This document shows positions 53,899 through 61,166 of a stretch of DNA of 64,000 nucleotides, piece by piece. The translations under genes and the position numbers were made by a program. The DNA is from an uncultured Lachnospiraceae bacterium (lineage in GTDB: Bacteria; Bacillota; Clostridia; Lachnospirales; Lachnospiraceae): positions 32,504 through 96,503 of the forward strand of contig CAMWQW010000016.1 of the NCBI GenBank assembly GCA_947176505.1, written 5' to 3'. Below the pieces are notes generated by a model. That model was not told the DNA's origin, did not search any database, and worked only from the letters and a program-made list of their open reading frames with translations. Positions within the stretch are counted from its first letter, which is position 1. Each line of letters begins with the position of its first letter.

Positions 53899-54447
53899 GT
53901 GATCAATATTATCGTGGCGTTGCCGAAAATAGAAGATGCCAAGGGCATTCGCGGCGTACTGATGAAAAGCGGATTTCAGGTTACGGCAGTCTGTTCGACA
54001 GGAGCACAGTGTTTAAGCCAGCTGCGGGACTTGAGTGACGGCATTGTCATATGTGCGTACAAGATGACAGACATGATATTTACAGAGTTACACGACTGCC
54101 TCCCGCCGGGCTTCGATATGCTGCTGATGGCTTCCCAAGCCGTATTGAATGAGTATCGATGCGGTGATATCGTTTGCCTTGCCATGCCTTTGAAAGTCCA
54201 TGACCTCATCAATACAGTGGATATGATGAGCCAGACGATTATGCGCAGGAGGCGAAAAGCAAAGGCGGAACCGAGGGAACGTAGTGTCGAGGAAACAGCG
54301 CTGATTAAAGAGGCAAAGGAGTTATTGATGAATCGGAATCATATGACGGAGGAGGAAGCCTATCGGTATATTCAGAAATGCAGTATGGACAGCGGTACTA
54401 ATATGGTGGAGACGGCGCAGATGGTGCTAACGATGATGCGAGACTAG
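53899..54447 (+). CDS. ANTAR-domain RNA-binding response regulator
   Basis: 182 residues from GTG (53899) after GGGAGGTG. The N-terminal half is a receiver-like fold (NIIVALPKIEDAKGIRGVLM) with the usual phosphorylation region degenerate (ICAYKMTDMI instead of DxxMP), so phosphorylation is doubtful. The C-terminal ANTAR domain (about 120-180) has ETALIKEAKELLMNRNHMTEEEAYRYIQ (in parts) and MVETAQMVL. ANTAR proteins prevent transcription termination by binding paired hexaloop hairpins; in Clostridia such proteins often sit with glutamine synthetase and nitrogen genes. The likely partner here is glnA control. Confidence 0.88.
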   Translation: MINIIVALPKIEDAKGIRGVLMKSGFQVTAVCSTGAQCLSQLRDLSDGIVICAYKMTDMIFTELHDCLPPGFDMLLMASQAVLNEYRCGDIVCLAMPLKVHDLINTVDMMSQTIMRRRRKAKAEPRERSVEETALIKEAKELLMNRNHMTEEEAYRYIQKCSMDSGTNMVETAQMVLTMMRD

Positions 54448-54515
54448 TGCTGCGTTTCGTTAATTATTACAATTACTACTTGCTTGACAAGATAAGAGTA
54501 AGTTATGGGGACGAA

Positions 54516-54560
54516 AGAGCACATTTTGCATAGCATTATGCAGTGAATGTGCTCTATTTG
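54516..54560 (+). terminator. Intrinsic terminator after the ANTAR gene
   Basis: AGAGCACATT (54516-54525) and AATGTGCTCT (54546-54555) form a 10-bp stem with an additional inner GCAT/ATGC pairing, followed by ATTTG. Confidence 0.78.
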
Positions 54561-54587
54561 CTCTTAAAATGTGGTATGATGGAAAAA

Positions 54588-54650
54588 ATTGAGCTTTGCT
54601 CAATTACGAGATATTGCTTATGAGATGCTGTGCATCTCGCAAACTCGAAA
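54588..54650. repeat. Dispersed palindromic intergenic repeat, copy 2
   Basis: It is nearly identical, in reverse orientation, to 198-262: ATTGAGC-TTT-GCTCAAT, then ACGAGATATTGCTTAT and GAGATGC..GCATCTC, ending in GCAAACTCG. It lies in the dapF leader, between an extended -10 (TGG-TATGAT, 54573-54581) and the dapF ribosome site. It must therefore be transcribed. Confidence 0.75.
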
Positions 54651-54679
54651 GGAAGGAGACACGGGAAAGGAGAAGTAAT

Positions 54680-55519
54680 ATGAAATTTACGAAGATGCAC
54701 GGATGTGGAAATGATTACATTTACATCAACGGTTTTACGGAGAAGATTACGCAGGATGAGAAGCCGGAACTGGTGCGGCGTTTCAGTGACAGACATTTCG
54801 GAATCGGCGGTGACGGAGTGATTTTCATCAATCCTTGTAAAAAGGCTGACTTCGAGATGGAGATGTACAATGCGGACGGGAGCCGTGCGGAGATGTGCGG
54901 GAACGGTATCCGCTGCGTGGCAAAATATGTTTATGATAAAGGCTTGACAAATAAAACTGACATAAGTGTCATAAGTTGTGGGCAGATAAAATATTTGCAG
55001 CTTTTCTTAAAAGAAGGAAAAGTAGATTCTGTCAGAGTGAACATGGGCGCGCCAGAGTTATGTGCGGAGCGTATTCCTGTGTTGTTGGACAACGGAAAGG
55101 AAAGCGCTGTCGGAGAACCAATCATTGTACAGAACAAAGAATATAAAATGACATGCGTGTCAATGGGAAATCCTCACGCCGTTGTATTTATGGATGACGT
55201 GACCGATTTGAAAATTGAGGAAATCGGTCCGTATTTTGAGAATCATGAGAGGTTTCCGAACCGTATTAATACGGAGTTTGTTAAGGTTTTGGATCAAAAG
55301 ACCGTGCAGATGCGTGTATGGGAGCGGGGAACGGGAGAGACGCTTGCCTGTGGTACGGGGTGCTGTGCGACGGTTGTTGCCTGTATCTTAAATGGTTTGA
55401 CTGAACACACGGTTACTGTTAAACTATTAGGAGGTGAAATTGAAGTCACATGGGACAGGGAAGCAAATCTGGTTTATATGACAGGTCCTGCATCTACTGT
55501 GTTTGAAGGTGAGTATTGA
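54680..55519 (+). CDS. dapF: Diaminopimelate epimerase
   Basis: 279 residues. The start at 54680 follows AAAGGAGAAG; an upstream ATG would translate the dispersed repeat and is rejected. It opens FTKMHGCGNDYIYING. The two catalytic cysteines lie in MCGNGIRC (Cys73 region) and ACGTGCCATVVA (Cys224). It interconverts LL- and meso-DAP for lysine and peptidoglycan. The partner dapL follows, giving the direct aminotransferase route. Two TGACA-N4-TGTCA sites lie in it (54958 and 55149). Confidence 0.96.
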   Translation: MKFTKMHGCGNDYIYINGFTEKITQDEKPELVRRFSDRHFGIGGDGVIFINPCKKADFEMEMYNADGSRAEMCGNGIRCVAKYVYDKGLTNKTDISVISCGQIKYLQLFLKEGKVDSVRVNMGAPELCAERIPVLLDNGKESAVGEPIIVQNKEYKMTCVSMGNPHAVVFMDDVTDLKIEEIGPYFENHERFPNRINTEFVKVLDQKTVQMRVWERGTGETLACGTGCCATVVACILNGLTEHTVTVKLLGGEIEVTWDREANLVYMTGPASTVFEGEY

Positions 55520-55582
55520 GCATATACAGGAGTTGTGCATTGTAACATTGTGAAACAGATATAAGGAGGATATTAGAAGCAG

Positions 55583-56803
55583 ATGGTTAAAGTAAATGAC
55601 AATTATTTGAAATTACCCGGCAGTTATCTTTTTTCTACAATTGCGAAGAAAGTGAACGCTTATACAGCGGCGAATCCGGACAAGAAAATTATCAGATTAG
55701 GCATTGGCGATGTGACGCAGCCTCTTTCTGCGTCGGTTATAAATGCGTTGCACGGCGCGGTGGATGAGATGGCGGACGCCGCTACGTTCCACGGCTATGC
55801 ACCGGATTTGGGGTATGAATTTTTGAGAAATGCGATTGCAGATAACGATTATAAAGCGAGAGGTTGTCAGATTGAGGCGGACGAGATTTTCGTATCAGAC
55901 GGTGCGAAATGTGATTCCGGCAATATTCAGGAGATTTTTGCACTGGATAATAAAATTGCTGTTTGCGATCCGGTTTATCCCGTTTATGTAGATACTAATG
56001 TAATGGCTGGCAGAACGGGTACATACGATGCGGAGGCGGAGAGATGGAGCGACGTGATTTATATGCCCTGCACGGCGGAAAACAATTTTGCGCCGCAGCT
56101 GCCAAAGGAAGTACCGGACTTGATTTATCTGTGCTTCCCCAATAATCCTACGGGTTCTACGATTAATAAAGCACAACTGCAGGAATGGGTGGATTATGCC
56201 AATAAGAACGGTTCCGTTATCATTTATGATGCGGCTTATGAGGCATATATTTCTGAGGAAGATGTACCGCATACGATTTATGAGTGTGAGGGAGCCAGAA
56301 CATGTGCTATCGAGCTTCGTTCTTTCTCCAAAAATGCAGGGTTTACCGGTGTGCGCTTGGGATTTACGGTGATTCCGAAAGAATTGAAAGCGGGAGACGT
56401 GTCTTTACATTCTTTGTGGGCGAGACGCCACGGGACGAAATATAATGGTGCGCCCTATATCGTGCAGAGAGCGGGCGAGGCAGTATACAGCGAAGCCGGT
56501 AAGAGGGAAACCAAGGAGCTGGTTGCCTATTATATGAAGAATGCGGCTTATATCATGGAAGGATTAAAATCTGCCGGATTTGATGTGTCCGGAGGTATCA
56601 ATGCGCCTTATATCTGGCTGAAAGCCCCGAACAATATGACCAGTTGGGAATTTTTTGATTATCTGTTAGAAAATGCCAACGTAGTCGGCACGCCGGGGTC
56701 GGGATTCGGTCCCAGCGGCGAGACGTATTTCCGGTTGACGGCGTTCGGCAGTTATGAGAATACGGTAGAGGCGGTTGACCGGATTAAGAAGCTGTCAATT
56801 TAA
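55583..56803 (+). CDS. dapL: LL-diaminopimelate aminotransferase
   Basis: 406 residues; AAGGAGG lies 16 bases upstream, somewhat far, but the N-terminus VNDNYLKLPGSYLFSTIA is the expected one. It converts tetrahydrodipicolinate directly to LL-DAP with glutamate and PLP. Motifs include GIGDVTQPL, ISDGAKCDSGNIQEI-type (VSDGAKCDSGNI), CFPNNPTGST, YDAAYEAYI and SFSKNAGFTGVRLG with the PLP lysine. Together with DapF it shows that this organism uses the DapL variant of the lysine pathway. Confidence 0.96.
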   Translation: MVKVNDNYLKLPGSYLFSTIAKKVNAYTAANPDKKIIRLGIGDVTQPLSASVINALHGAVDEMADAATFHGYAPDLGYEFLRNAIADNDYKARGCQIEADEIFVSDGAKCDSGNIQEIFALDNKIAVCDPVYPVYVDTNVMAGRTGTYDAEAERWSDVIYMPCTAENNFAPQLPKEVPDLIYLCFPNNPTGSTINKAQLQEWVDYANKNGSVIIYDAAYEAYISEEDVPHTIYECEGARTCAIELRSFSKNAGFTGVRLGFTVIPKELKAGDVSLHSLWARRHGTKYNGAPYIVQRAGEAVYSEAGKRETKELVAYYMKNAAYIMEGLKSAGFDVSGGINAPYIWLKAPNNMTSWEFFDYLLENANVVGTPGSGFGPSGETYFRLTAFGSYENTVEAVDRIKKLSI

Positions 56804-56849
56804 TCTGAAAAAGATTATTATGCGGATTGTCACAGGAGGACGATTATTT

Positions 56850-57722
56850 ATGCGTGACGAAGCGACAATGTATCAGCTTTTTATGGAGATTGCAAATGCG
56901 GACGACAGAATTCTGGCAGTGTATATGAACGGCTCAAGGACGAACCCAAATGTGCCGAAAGATATTTTTCAGGATTATGATATCGTGTTTGTGGTGAAGG
57001 CGACAAAACCTTTTATTGAAGACAAAGAATGGATCTGCAAATTTGGAAATGTTCTGTACATGCAGTACCCTGACGAGAGCCCGAATTATCCCAGCGATAA
57101 AGAAAACCACTATGGCTGGCTGATGCAGTTTGACGACGGAATCAGGGTTGACCTTACGGCACAGACCGTCACATATGCAAAGGAGCATATTCATGATGAT
57201 AAGCTTTGCCAGATTTTGTTGGACAAAGAGAATATCCTGCCCGAAGTGCCGGAATCCACGGATGAGGATTATTATGTGAAGAAGCCCTCGCAGGCGCAGT
57301 TCCTCGCATGCATCAATGAGTTCTGGTGGTGCAGCAATAACATTGCTAAGGGATTATGGCGTGGTGAGATGCCCTATGTGCAGGATATGACGAATTTTGT
57401 TGTGCGCAAGGAGCTCGAGAAAATGCTTTCTTGGAAAGTGGGCATTATCACCGATTTTAGTGTGAGCGTCGGTAAGTCTGCGAAGTATATGTACAGGTGG
57501 ATTGGAGAGGAAGAGTATCAGCGTTATCTGGGCACCTATTTCGGCGGGAATGTGGAAGAAGCATGGAAAGCCGTATTTGCTATGGGTGAGTTGTTTGACA
57601 GCGCCACTGTATACGTTGCAAAAGGGTTGGGATATACTTACGACGCAGAGGAAGGCAGAGCGGCAGCAGCGTATCTTAAGCATGTGCATGAACTGCCTAA
57701 GGATGCGGCACAGGTGTATTAA
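56850..57722 (+). CDS. Aminoglycoside 6-adenylyltransferase-like protein (AadE/ANT(6) family)
   Basis: 290 residues. The start at 56850 follows AGGAGG; an in-frame ATG inside dapL is rejected. It begins MRDEATMYQLFMEIANADDR, and has the nucleotidyltransferase motif MNGSRTNPNVPKDIFQDYDI with the metal-binding Asp residues (DYDIVF). NHYGWLMQFDDGIRVDL and later FWWCSNNIAKGLWRGE are shared by the ANT(6) streptomycin-modifying family. The match is full length. Chromosomal AadE-like proteins of Clostridia are not always active on drugs, so resistance is not proven. Base composition does not look foreign. Confidence 0.9.
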   Translation: MRDEATMYQLFMEIANADDRILAVYMNGSRTNPNVPKDIFQDYDIVFVVKATKPFIEDKEWICKFGNVLYMQYPDESPNYPSDKENHYGWLMQFDDGIRVDLTAQTVTYAKEHIHDDKLCQILLDKENILPEVPESTDEDYYVKKPSQAQFLACINEFWWCSNNIAKGLWRGEMPYVQDMTNFVVRKELEKMLSWKVGIITDFSVSVGKSAKYMYRWIGEEEYQRYLGTYFGGNVEEAWKAVFAMGELFDSATVYVAKGLGYTYDAEEGRAAAAYLKHVHELPKDAAQVY

Positions 57723-57749
57723 AGGAGACTGTCTTCAGATTGTAAGAGT

Positions 57750-57782
57750 AAAGGGAAATCCCGTTTGGCAGGATTTCCCTTT
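57750..57782. terminator. Bidirectional terminator
   Basis: Perfect 12-bp stem AAAGGGAAATCC / GGATTTCCCTTT with a 9-base loop between the aadE-like gene and the convergent DUF4179 gene; A and T runs flank both sides. Confidence 0.9.
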
Positions 57783-57788
57783 GAATGT

Positions 57789-58955
57789 TTACTCTATCGG
57801 CACGATATACAGATTCTCCTCGGTAAACGGTGTGTCTCCCTCGGGGTAGGATTTGATGAACAGAAGTGCATCTACCTGTTCCGGATCTAGAATGGAACTT
57901 GTGGCGAAGGATGCTTTGTATATTTGTGTGCTGTCCGAATAGCCTTCTGAACCGCCATTAGCAATCTGGGTCAGGAGTGTTCCGTCCTTTAAACGCACGC
58001 CGGATAGCTTGGGGGCTTCCACGAAGGTAGATGACTGTATCTTCTCTCCGTTTTCATTGACACCGTCAATTTCTTGTGTCTGCATCGGCATATCATAGGC
58101 TGCATAGATTGAAATGGGAGAAATTTCTGCCTCAATCACTGTGGCGCCGCTGTCGCCGAGGGTTTCTGACAATTTGCAGGTTCTTACTTTGTCGGAGCCT
58201 TGTAAAGTGAAGTCAAAGGTCCATGTTGCATCTATATCGGGAGTGAATGCAGCTTTGTATACGGTGCCGAGATTGTGGAGTTCCAAGTGCAGAGGCTTTC
58301 CAATCCAAGAATTCTCCGGGTCAGTTGTCATGAGCAGCATCGTATATTCCATATTCCCGTTCTCGTCCGTATATTTTTCTATAACGCTTCCGTCGGCATT
58401 TTCCAGTGCGGGGGAACCGTCAAGATAAGTGAAGTTGCCATGCCCGTCAGACTGCAGTCCGTTGAAGAAACCGCCTCCTAACATGCTGTAATGACTGTTT
58501 CCGTTAATTTCCAGCGTCATATTCTCAAAATCCGGCTGTACACCGTCTGCTGTATGATAGCCCTCGACCTGAAAGGCGAGATAGGCGAAGCGGCTGTCAA
58601 CGATAGTCTGCATCGCGGTGACGGTAATTCCTTGTTCGGTAACGCTGTTGCTGACCGGGGCGGCAATCTGCGCTTCTTCTAAGGTATGTTTCTGCTCGTC
58701 TGTGACTTGCAGCTGTGTTTCCAGTCCTCTGCTCCATCGTACGTAGACGGCGGCACATACGGTAGTGCCGAGTGCGAGTACGGCTGCCGCAATCGGAAGC
58801 CAGATAGTTTTCCATTTTCTTTTCGTATTTTTCATTGTCTTAGATGTCCTTTCTGCCTGAATCTGTCTGAATACAAGGTTTGTTTTTTTCTGTACGACGG
58901 CGGGAATTTTGATTTCCTGCTGTAATATATCGATTACATCATTTTCTCTCATCAT
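57789..58955 (-). CDS. DUF4179 membrane protein, probable anti-sigma factor
   Basis: 388 residues. The N-terminal cytoplasmic part (about 1-48) is helical and short (NDVIDILQQEIKIPAVVQKK), as expected for a sigma-binding region. One membrane helix follows (WLPIAAAVLALGTTVCAAVYV). The large extracytoplasmic part (about 75-388) includes the DUF4179 domain. The start codon overlaps the stop of the ECF sigma gene upstream (ATGA), the usual layout for a sigma/anti-sigma pair. The trigger and the regulon are unknown. Confidence 0.88.
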   Translation of the reverse strand: MMRENDVIDILQQEIKIPAVVQKKTNLVFRQIQAERTSKTMKNTKRKWKTIWLPIAAAVLALGTTVCAAVYVRWSRGLETQLQVTDEQKHTLEEAQIAAPVSNSVTEQGITVTAMQTIVDSRFAYLAFQVEGYHTADGVQPDFENMTLEINGNSHYSMLGGGFFNGLQSDGHGNFTYLDGSPALENADGSVIEKYTDENGNMEYTMLLMTTDPENSWIGKPLHLELHNLGTVYKAAFTPDIDATWTFDFTLQGSDKVRTCKLSETLGDSGATVIEAEISPISIYAAYDMPMQTQEIDGVNENGEKIQSSTFVEAPKLSGVRLKDGTLLTQIANGGSEGYSDSTQIYKASFATSSILDPEQVDALLFIKSYPEGDTPFTEENLYIVPIE

Positions 58956-59470
58956 AAAGAATGCTCCTTTCCCGGGTTTACGTTGTAAAGAGATGCCATT
59001 TGTTTTCGACCTCTGGACAATCTCGTCCGCACTGTGCTGACCGGCATGTGCAGGATGTCGCTTATTTCGTTTGTCTTAAGACCGTTTACGTAGTAAAGGA
59101 TGATGATCAGTCTGTATTTTTCATCCAGTCCTTTTAAAGTTTCCATCCATTCGACGTTTTCATATTCCCGGGATTGGCTTGTGCTTTCCAAGATTTCATC
59201 CATAGGAACAACTTTTTTGCGCTGTCTGAGAATGTTGTTGCACTGATTAATCAGGATTCTTGTCATCCATGTTTTAAAAAACTCTGCCTGTTTCAACTGC
59301 CCCAACTTTTCCCAACAGACGAGGATGGTGTCAGATATGGCATCAGCCGCATCTTCATCGTTATGTAAGATTGCCCATGCAGTTTTATACATATTCTGCA
59401 TCTGGGACTGCATCAGTTCGGTAAACGCATCTGCGTTTCTTTTTTGTGCCTGCTTCACTAAATTGTCCAT
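58952..59470 (-). CDS. ECF-type RNA polymerase sigma factor
   Basis: 172 residues; GGAGG lies 12 bases upstream of the ATG at 59470. Region 2 reads FTELMQSQMQNMYKTAWAIL then NDEDAADAISDTILVCWEKL, and region 4 reads LKGLDEKYRLIIILYYVNGL then TNEISDILHMPVSTVRTRLSRG. It lacks region 3 and so belongs to the ECF group. It is co-encoded with a DUF4179 anti-sigma. A perfect inverted repeat and possible ECF promoter lie 45-75 bases upstream, which suggests autoregulation. Confidence 0.94.
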   Translation of the reverse strand: MDNLVKQAQKRNADAFTELMQSQMQNMYKTAWAILHNDEDAADAISDTILVCWEKLGQLKQAEFFKTWMTRILINQCNNILRQRKKVVPMDEILESTSQSREYENVEWMETLKGLDEKYRLIIILYYVNGLKTNEISDILHMPVSTVRTRLSRGRKQMASLYNVNPGKEHSL

Positions 59471-59514
59471 TGGTCACTTTTTCCTCCGTTCCGAAGAATT
59501 CTCTCCCTTATTCT

Positions 59515-59552
59515 GACCATTAGATGGTCGGGAGAAATAAAACGTCCCAAGA
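59515..59552 (-). promoter_or_regulatory. Candidate autoregulated promoter with inverted repeat
   Basis: On the minus strand GGGACG (about 59542-59547) is followed after 16 bases by CATCTA, similar to the -35/-10 layout of ECF promoters. GACCAT-TAG-ATGGTC (59515-59529) is a perfect inverted repeat at the expected start of transcription. Confidence 0.45.
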
Positions 59553-59691
59553 AAATTAGTTAATTCAGAAATATTATAATCCGGTATTCATGACAGGGAA
59601 TACGGAGATTGCTCTTTTTGTGTGCTTATGTTAATTTATAAAAGAAAAATTGTTAGGCTGCAAAAATCTGTTGTTAAGAAAGTACGGTAAG

Positions 59692-60615
59692 ATGAAAAAC
59701 ATTGTATATAAGCCGTTGACGGCAACACCATACAGACAAAACGAAGCATATCGGGAGCTGCCGCCCGAAAATCCTGAGCCGGCGAAATATATACGCTGTT
59801 TTTGGGGAAGCAGTCAGCCCTATCTCAAAGAAGAGAAGCACGCTGTCCCGAGTCTTGTGATTCCGGACACATGTGTGGATATCATATACTTTATCGATCA
59901 TACGGACAATATGGTTATCGGCGGATTCTGCGGTGTCAATGACGCTGCCTTTCGAAGCGGCGATAATAGAAAGTGCGGTCACCTTATTTCTACATTTGCT
60001 ATTCGGTTTTATGCGTGGGGAGCTTACCCTTTCGCAGAAGATTCTTTGCATGGAACCGTAAACGGATTTTATGATGTGAATTCCAGATTTGCATGGCTGG
60101 ATCGGATTTTACGGCAGCAGTTGCTTGAAAAGTGTTCGCTGAGGGAGAGAGCGGAGATTACGGAAGAGATGTTCTTAAGAAGGATGTCTGCGGCAGAAGC
60201 AGGTTCTACGACGGAATGTGTGCCCACCGGCGGCATGTCAGCTTCTGTCAAGATTAGGGAAAACAGCGTAATTGACCGTGCAGTGTCACAGATTCTTATG
60301 CATAAGGGAGCCGTGAACGCGGCAGAATTGGCACATGAATGTTTTGTCAGTGGCAGACAGTTGGAAAGAATTTTCAATGAATATATCGGGGTGACACCGA
60401 AGAGGCTCTGTAATCTTGTGCGATATCAGTGCCTGTGGAATGAAATTATGGACAATCCCGGGTTTCAAGTGTCTGATGCAGTGTATCGCTACGGGTATAC
60501 TGACCAGTCACATTTATTGCGGGAATTTAAGCGGTATCACACGATGGATATCCGTCAGGCAAAGGCGTGTGCTTATGATGATGTCGGAAATATACAATAC
60601 AGTTTCGATATGTGA
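59692..60615 (+). CDS. AraC-family transcriptional regulator
   Basis: 307 residues from ATG 59692 (weak site GGTAAG); a TTG at 59650 would add 14 residues. The N-terminal ligand-like region (about 1-190) includes YIRCFWGS and PDTCVDIIYFIDH, typical of DUF6597-type sensor parts. The C-terminal HTH (about 205-295) has AELAHECFVSGRQLERIFNE and FQVSDAVYRYGYTDQSHLLREFKRY (in parts), the two helix-turn-helices of AraC. It is divergent from the ECF sigma gene. The ligand is not known; DUF3795 gene follows 88 bases later and may be a target. Confidence 0.92.
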   Translation: MKNIVYKPLTATPYRQNEAYRELPPENPEPAKYIRCFWGSSQPYLKEEKHAVPSLVIPDTCVDIIYFIDHTDNMVIGGFCGVNDAAFRSGDNRKCGHLISTFAIRFYAWGAYPFAEDSLHGTVNGFYDVNSRFAWLDRILRQQLLEKCSLRERAEITEEMFLRRMSAAEAGSTTECVPTGGMSASVKIRENSVIDRAVSQILMHKGAVNAAELAHECFVSGRQLERIFNEYIGVTPKRLCNLVRYQCLWNEIMDNPGFQVSDAVYRYGYTDQSHLLREFKRYHTMDIRQAKACAYDDVGNIQYSFDM

Positions 60616-60703
60616 TGGTATGTTTAATGTGTTGTTGATACACAGAAGCCATCATGTCCGCTGGGATATGCAAGGCTGTATTAGTTCAAAGGAGAAGAAC
60701 ATT

Positions 60704-60988
60704 ATGGATAAAACATCAAATTTAAGTGTCTGCGGAACGGATTGCAGTACATGTTATTGCTTCGGAGAGATGTGTACGGGCTGCAATGACTGCGCCGGAA
60801 AGGTTTTTCACTCGCCGGAAGGCTGTGGAATCTATGAATGTACTGTAAACGGTAAAGGATTTAAGCACTGCGGGGAATGTGAAGCGGCTCCGTGCGAAAT
60901 ATGGATGAAGACGAGGGACCCCAAATTCACAGATGAAGAGTTTGACGCAAATGTTAAAATGCGTATGGAGGCGTTAAAAAGTATCTGA
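60704..60988 (+). CDS. Small cysteine-rich DUF3795 protein
   Basis: 94 residues after AAAGGAGAAG. It has twelve cysteines in paired motifs (SVCGTDCSTCYCFGEMCTGC, then GCGIYEC, HCGECEAAPC). The pattern fits DUF3795, proteins expected to bind zinc or an iron-sulphur cluster; no function is proven. Its gene follows that of the AraC regulator on the same strand. Confidence 0.9.
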   Translation: MDKTSNLSVCGTDCSTCYCFGEMCTGCNDCAGKVFHSPEGCGIYECTVNGKGFKHCGECEAAPCEIWMKTRDPKFTDEEFDANVKMRMEALKSI

Positions 60989-61166
60989 TAGCAAAATTTT
61001 TAATTATGCTATTTATATGTATATTGCTTGAATATATGTGCGTCTAATGTTAAGCTAGGATTTATAAGTCTGTTTCATTGCTGCGATCCTGTATTTGGTC
61101 CGCTTGGCTGTCATAACAGGTTATGCAATGATAATTTACAGAATAAGAGAAAGGTATGATTCTAAT

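Noticed and set aside
4612-54049. Near matches of the TGACA palindrome with one mismatch (4612, 31229, 31759, 32778, 54036)
   Set aside because: They may be weak sites, but single-mismatch copies are less diagnostic, so they were not counted in the enrichment.
54596-54679. Longer DapF starting in the dispersed repeat
   Set aside because: It would translate the palindromic repeat; the ATG at 54680 has AAAGGAGAAG and gives the normal DapF N-terminus.
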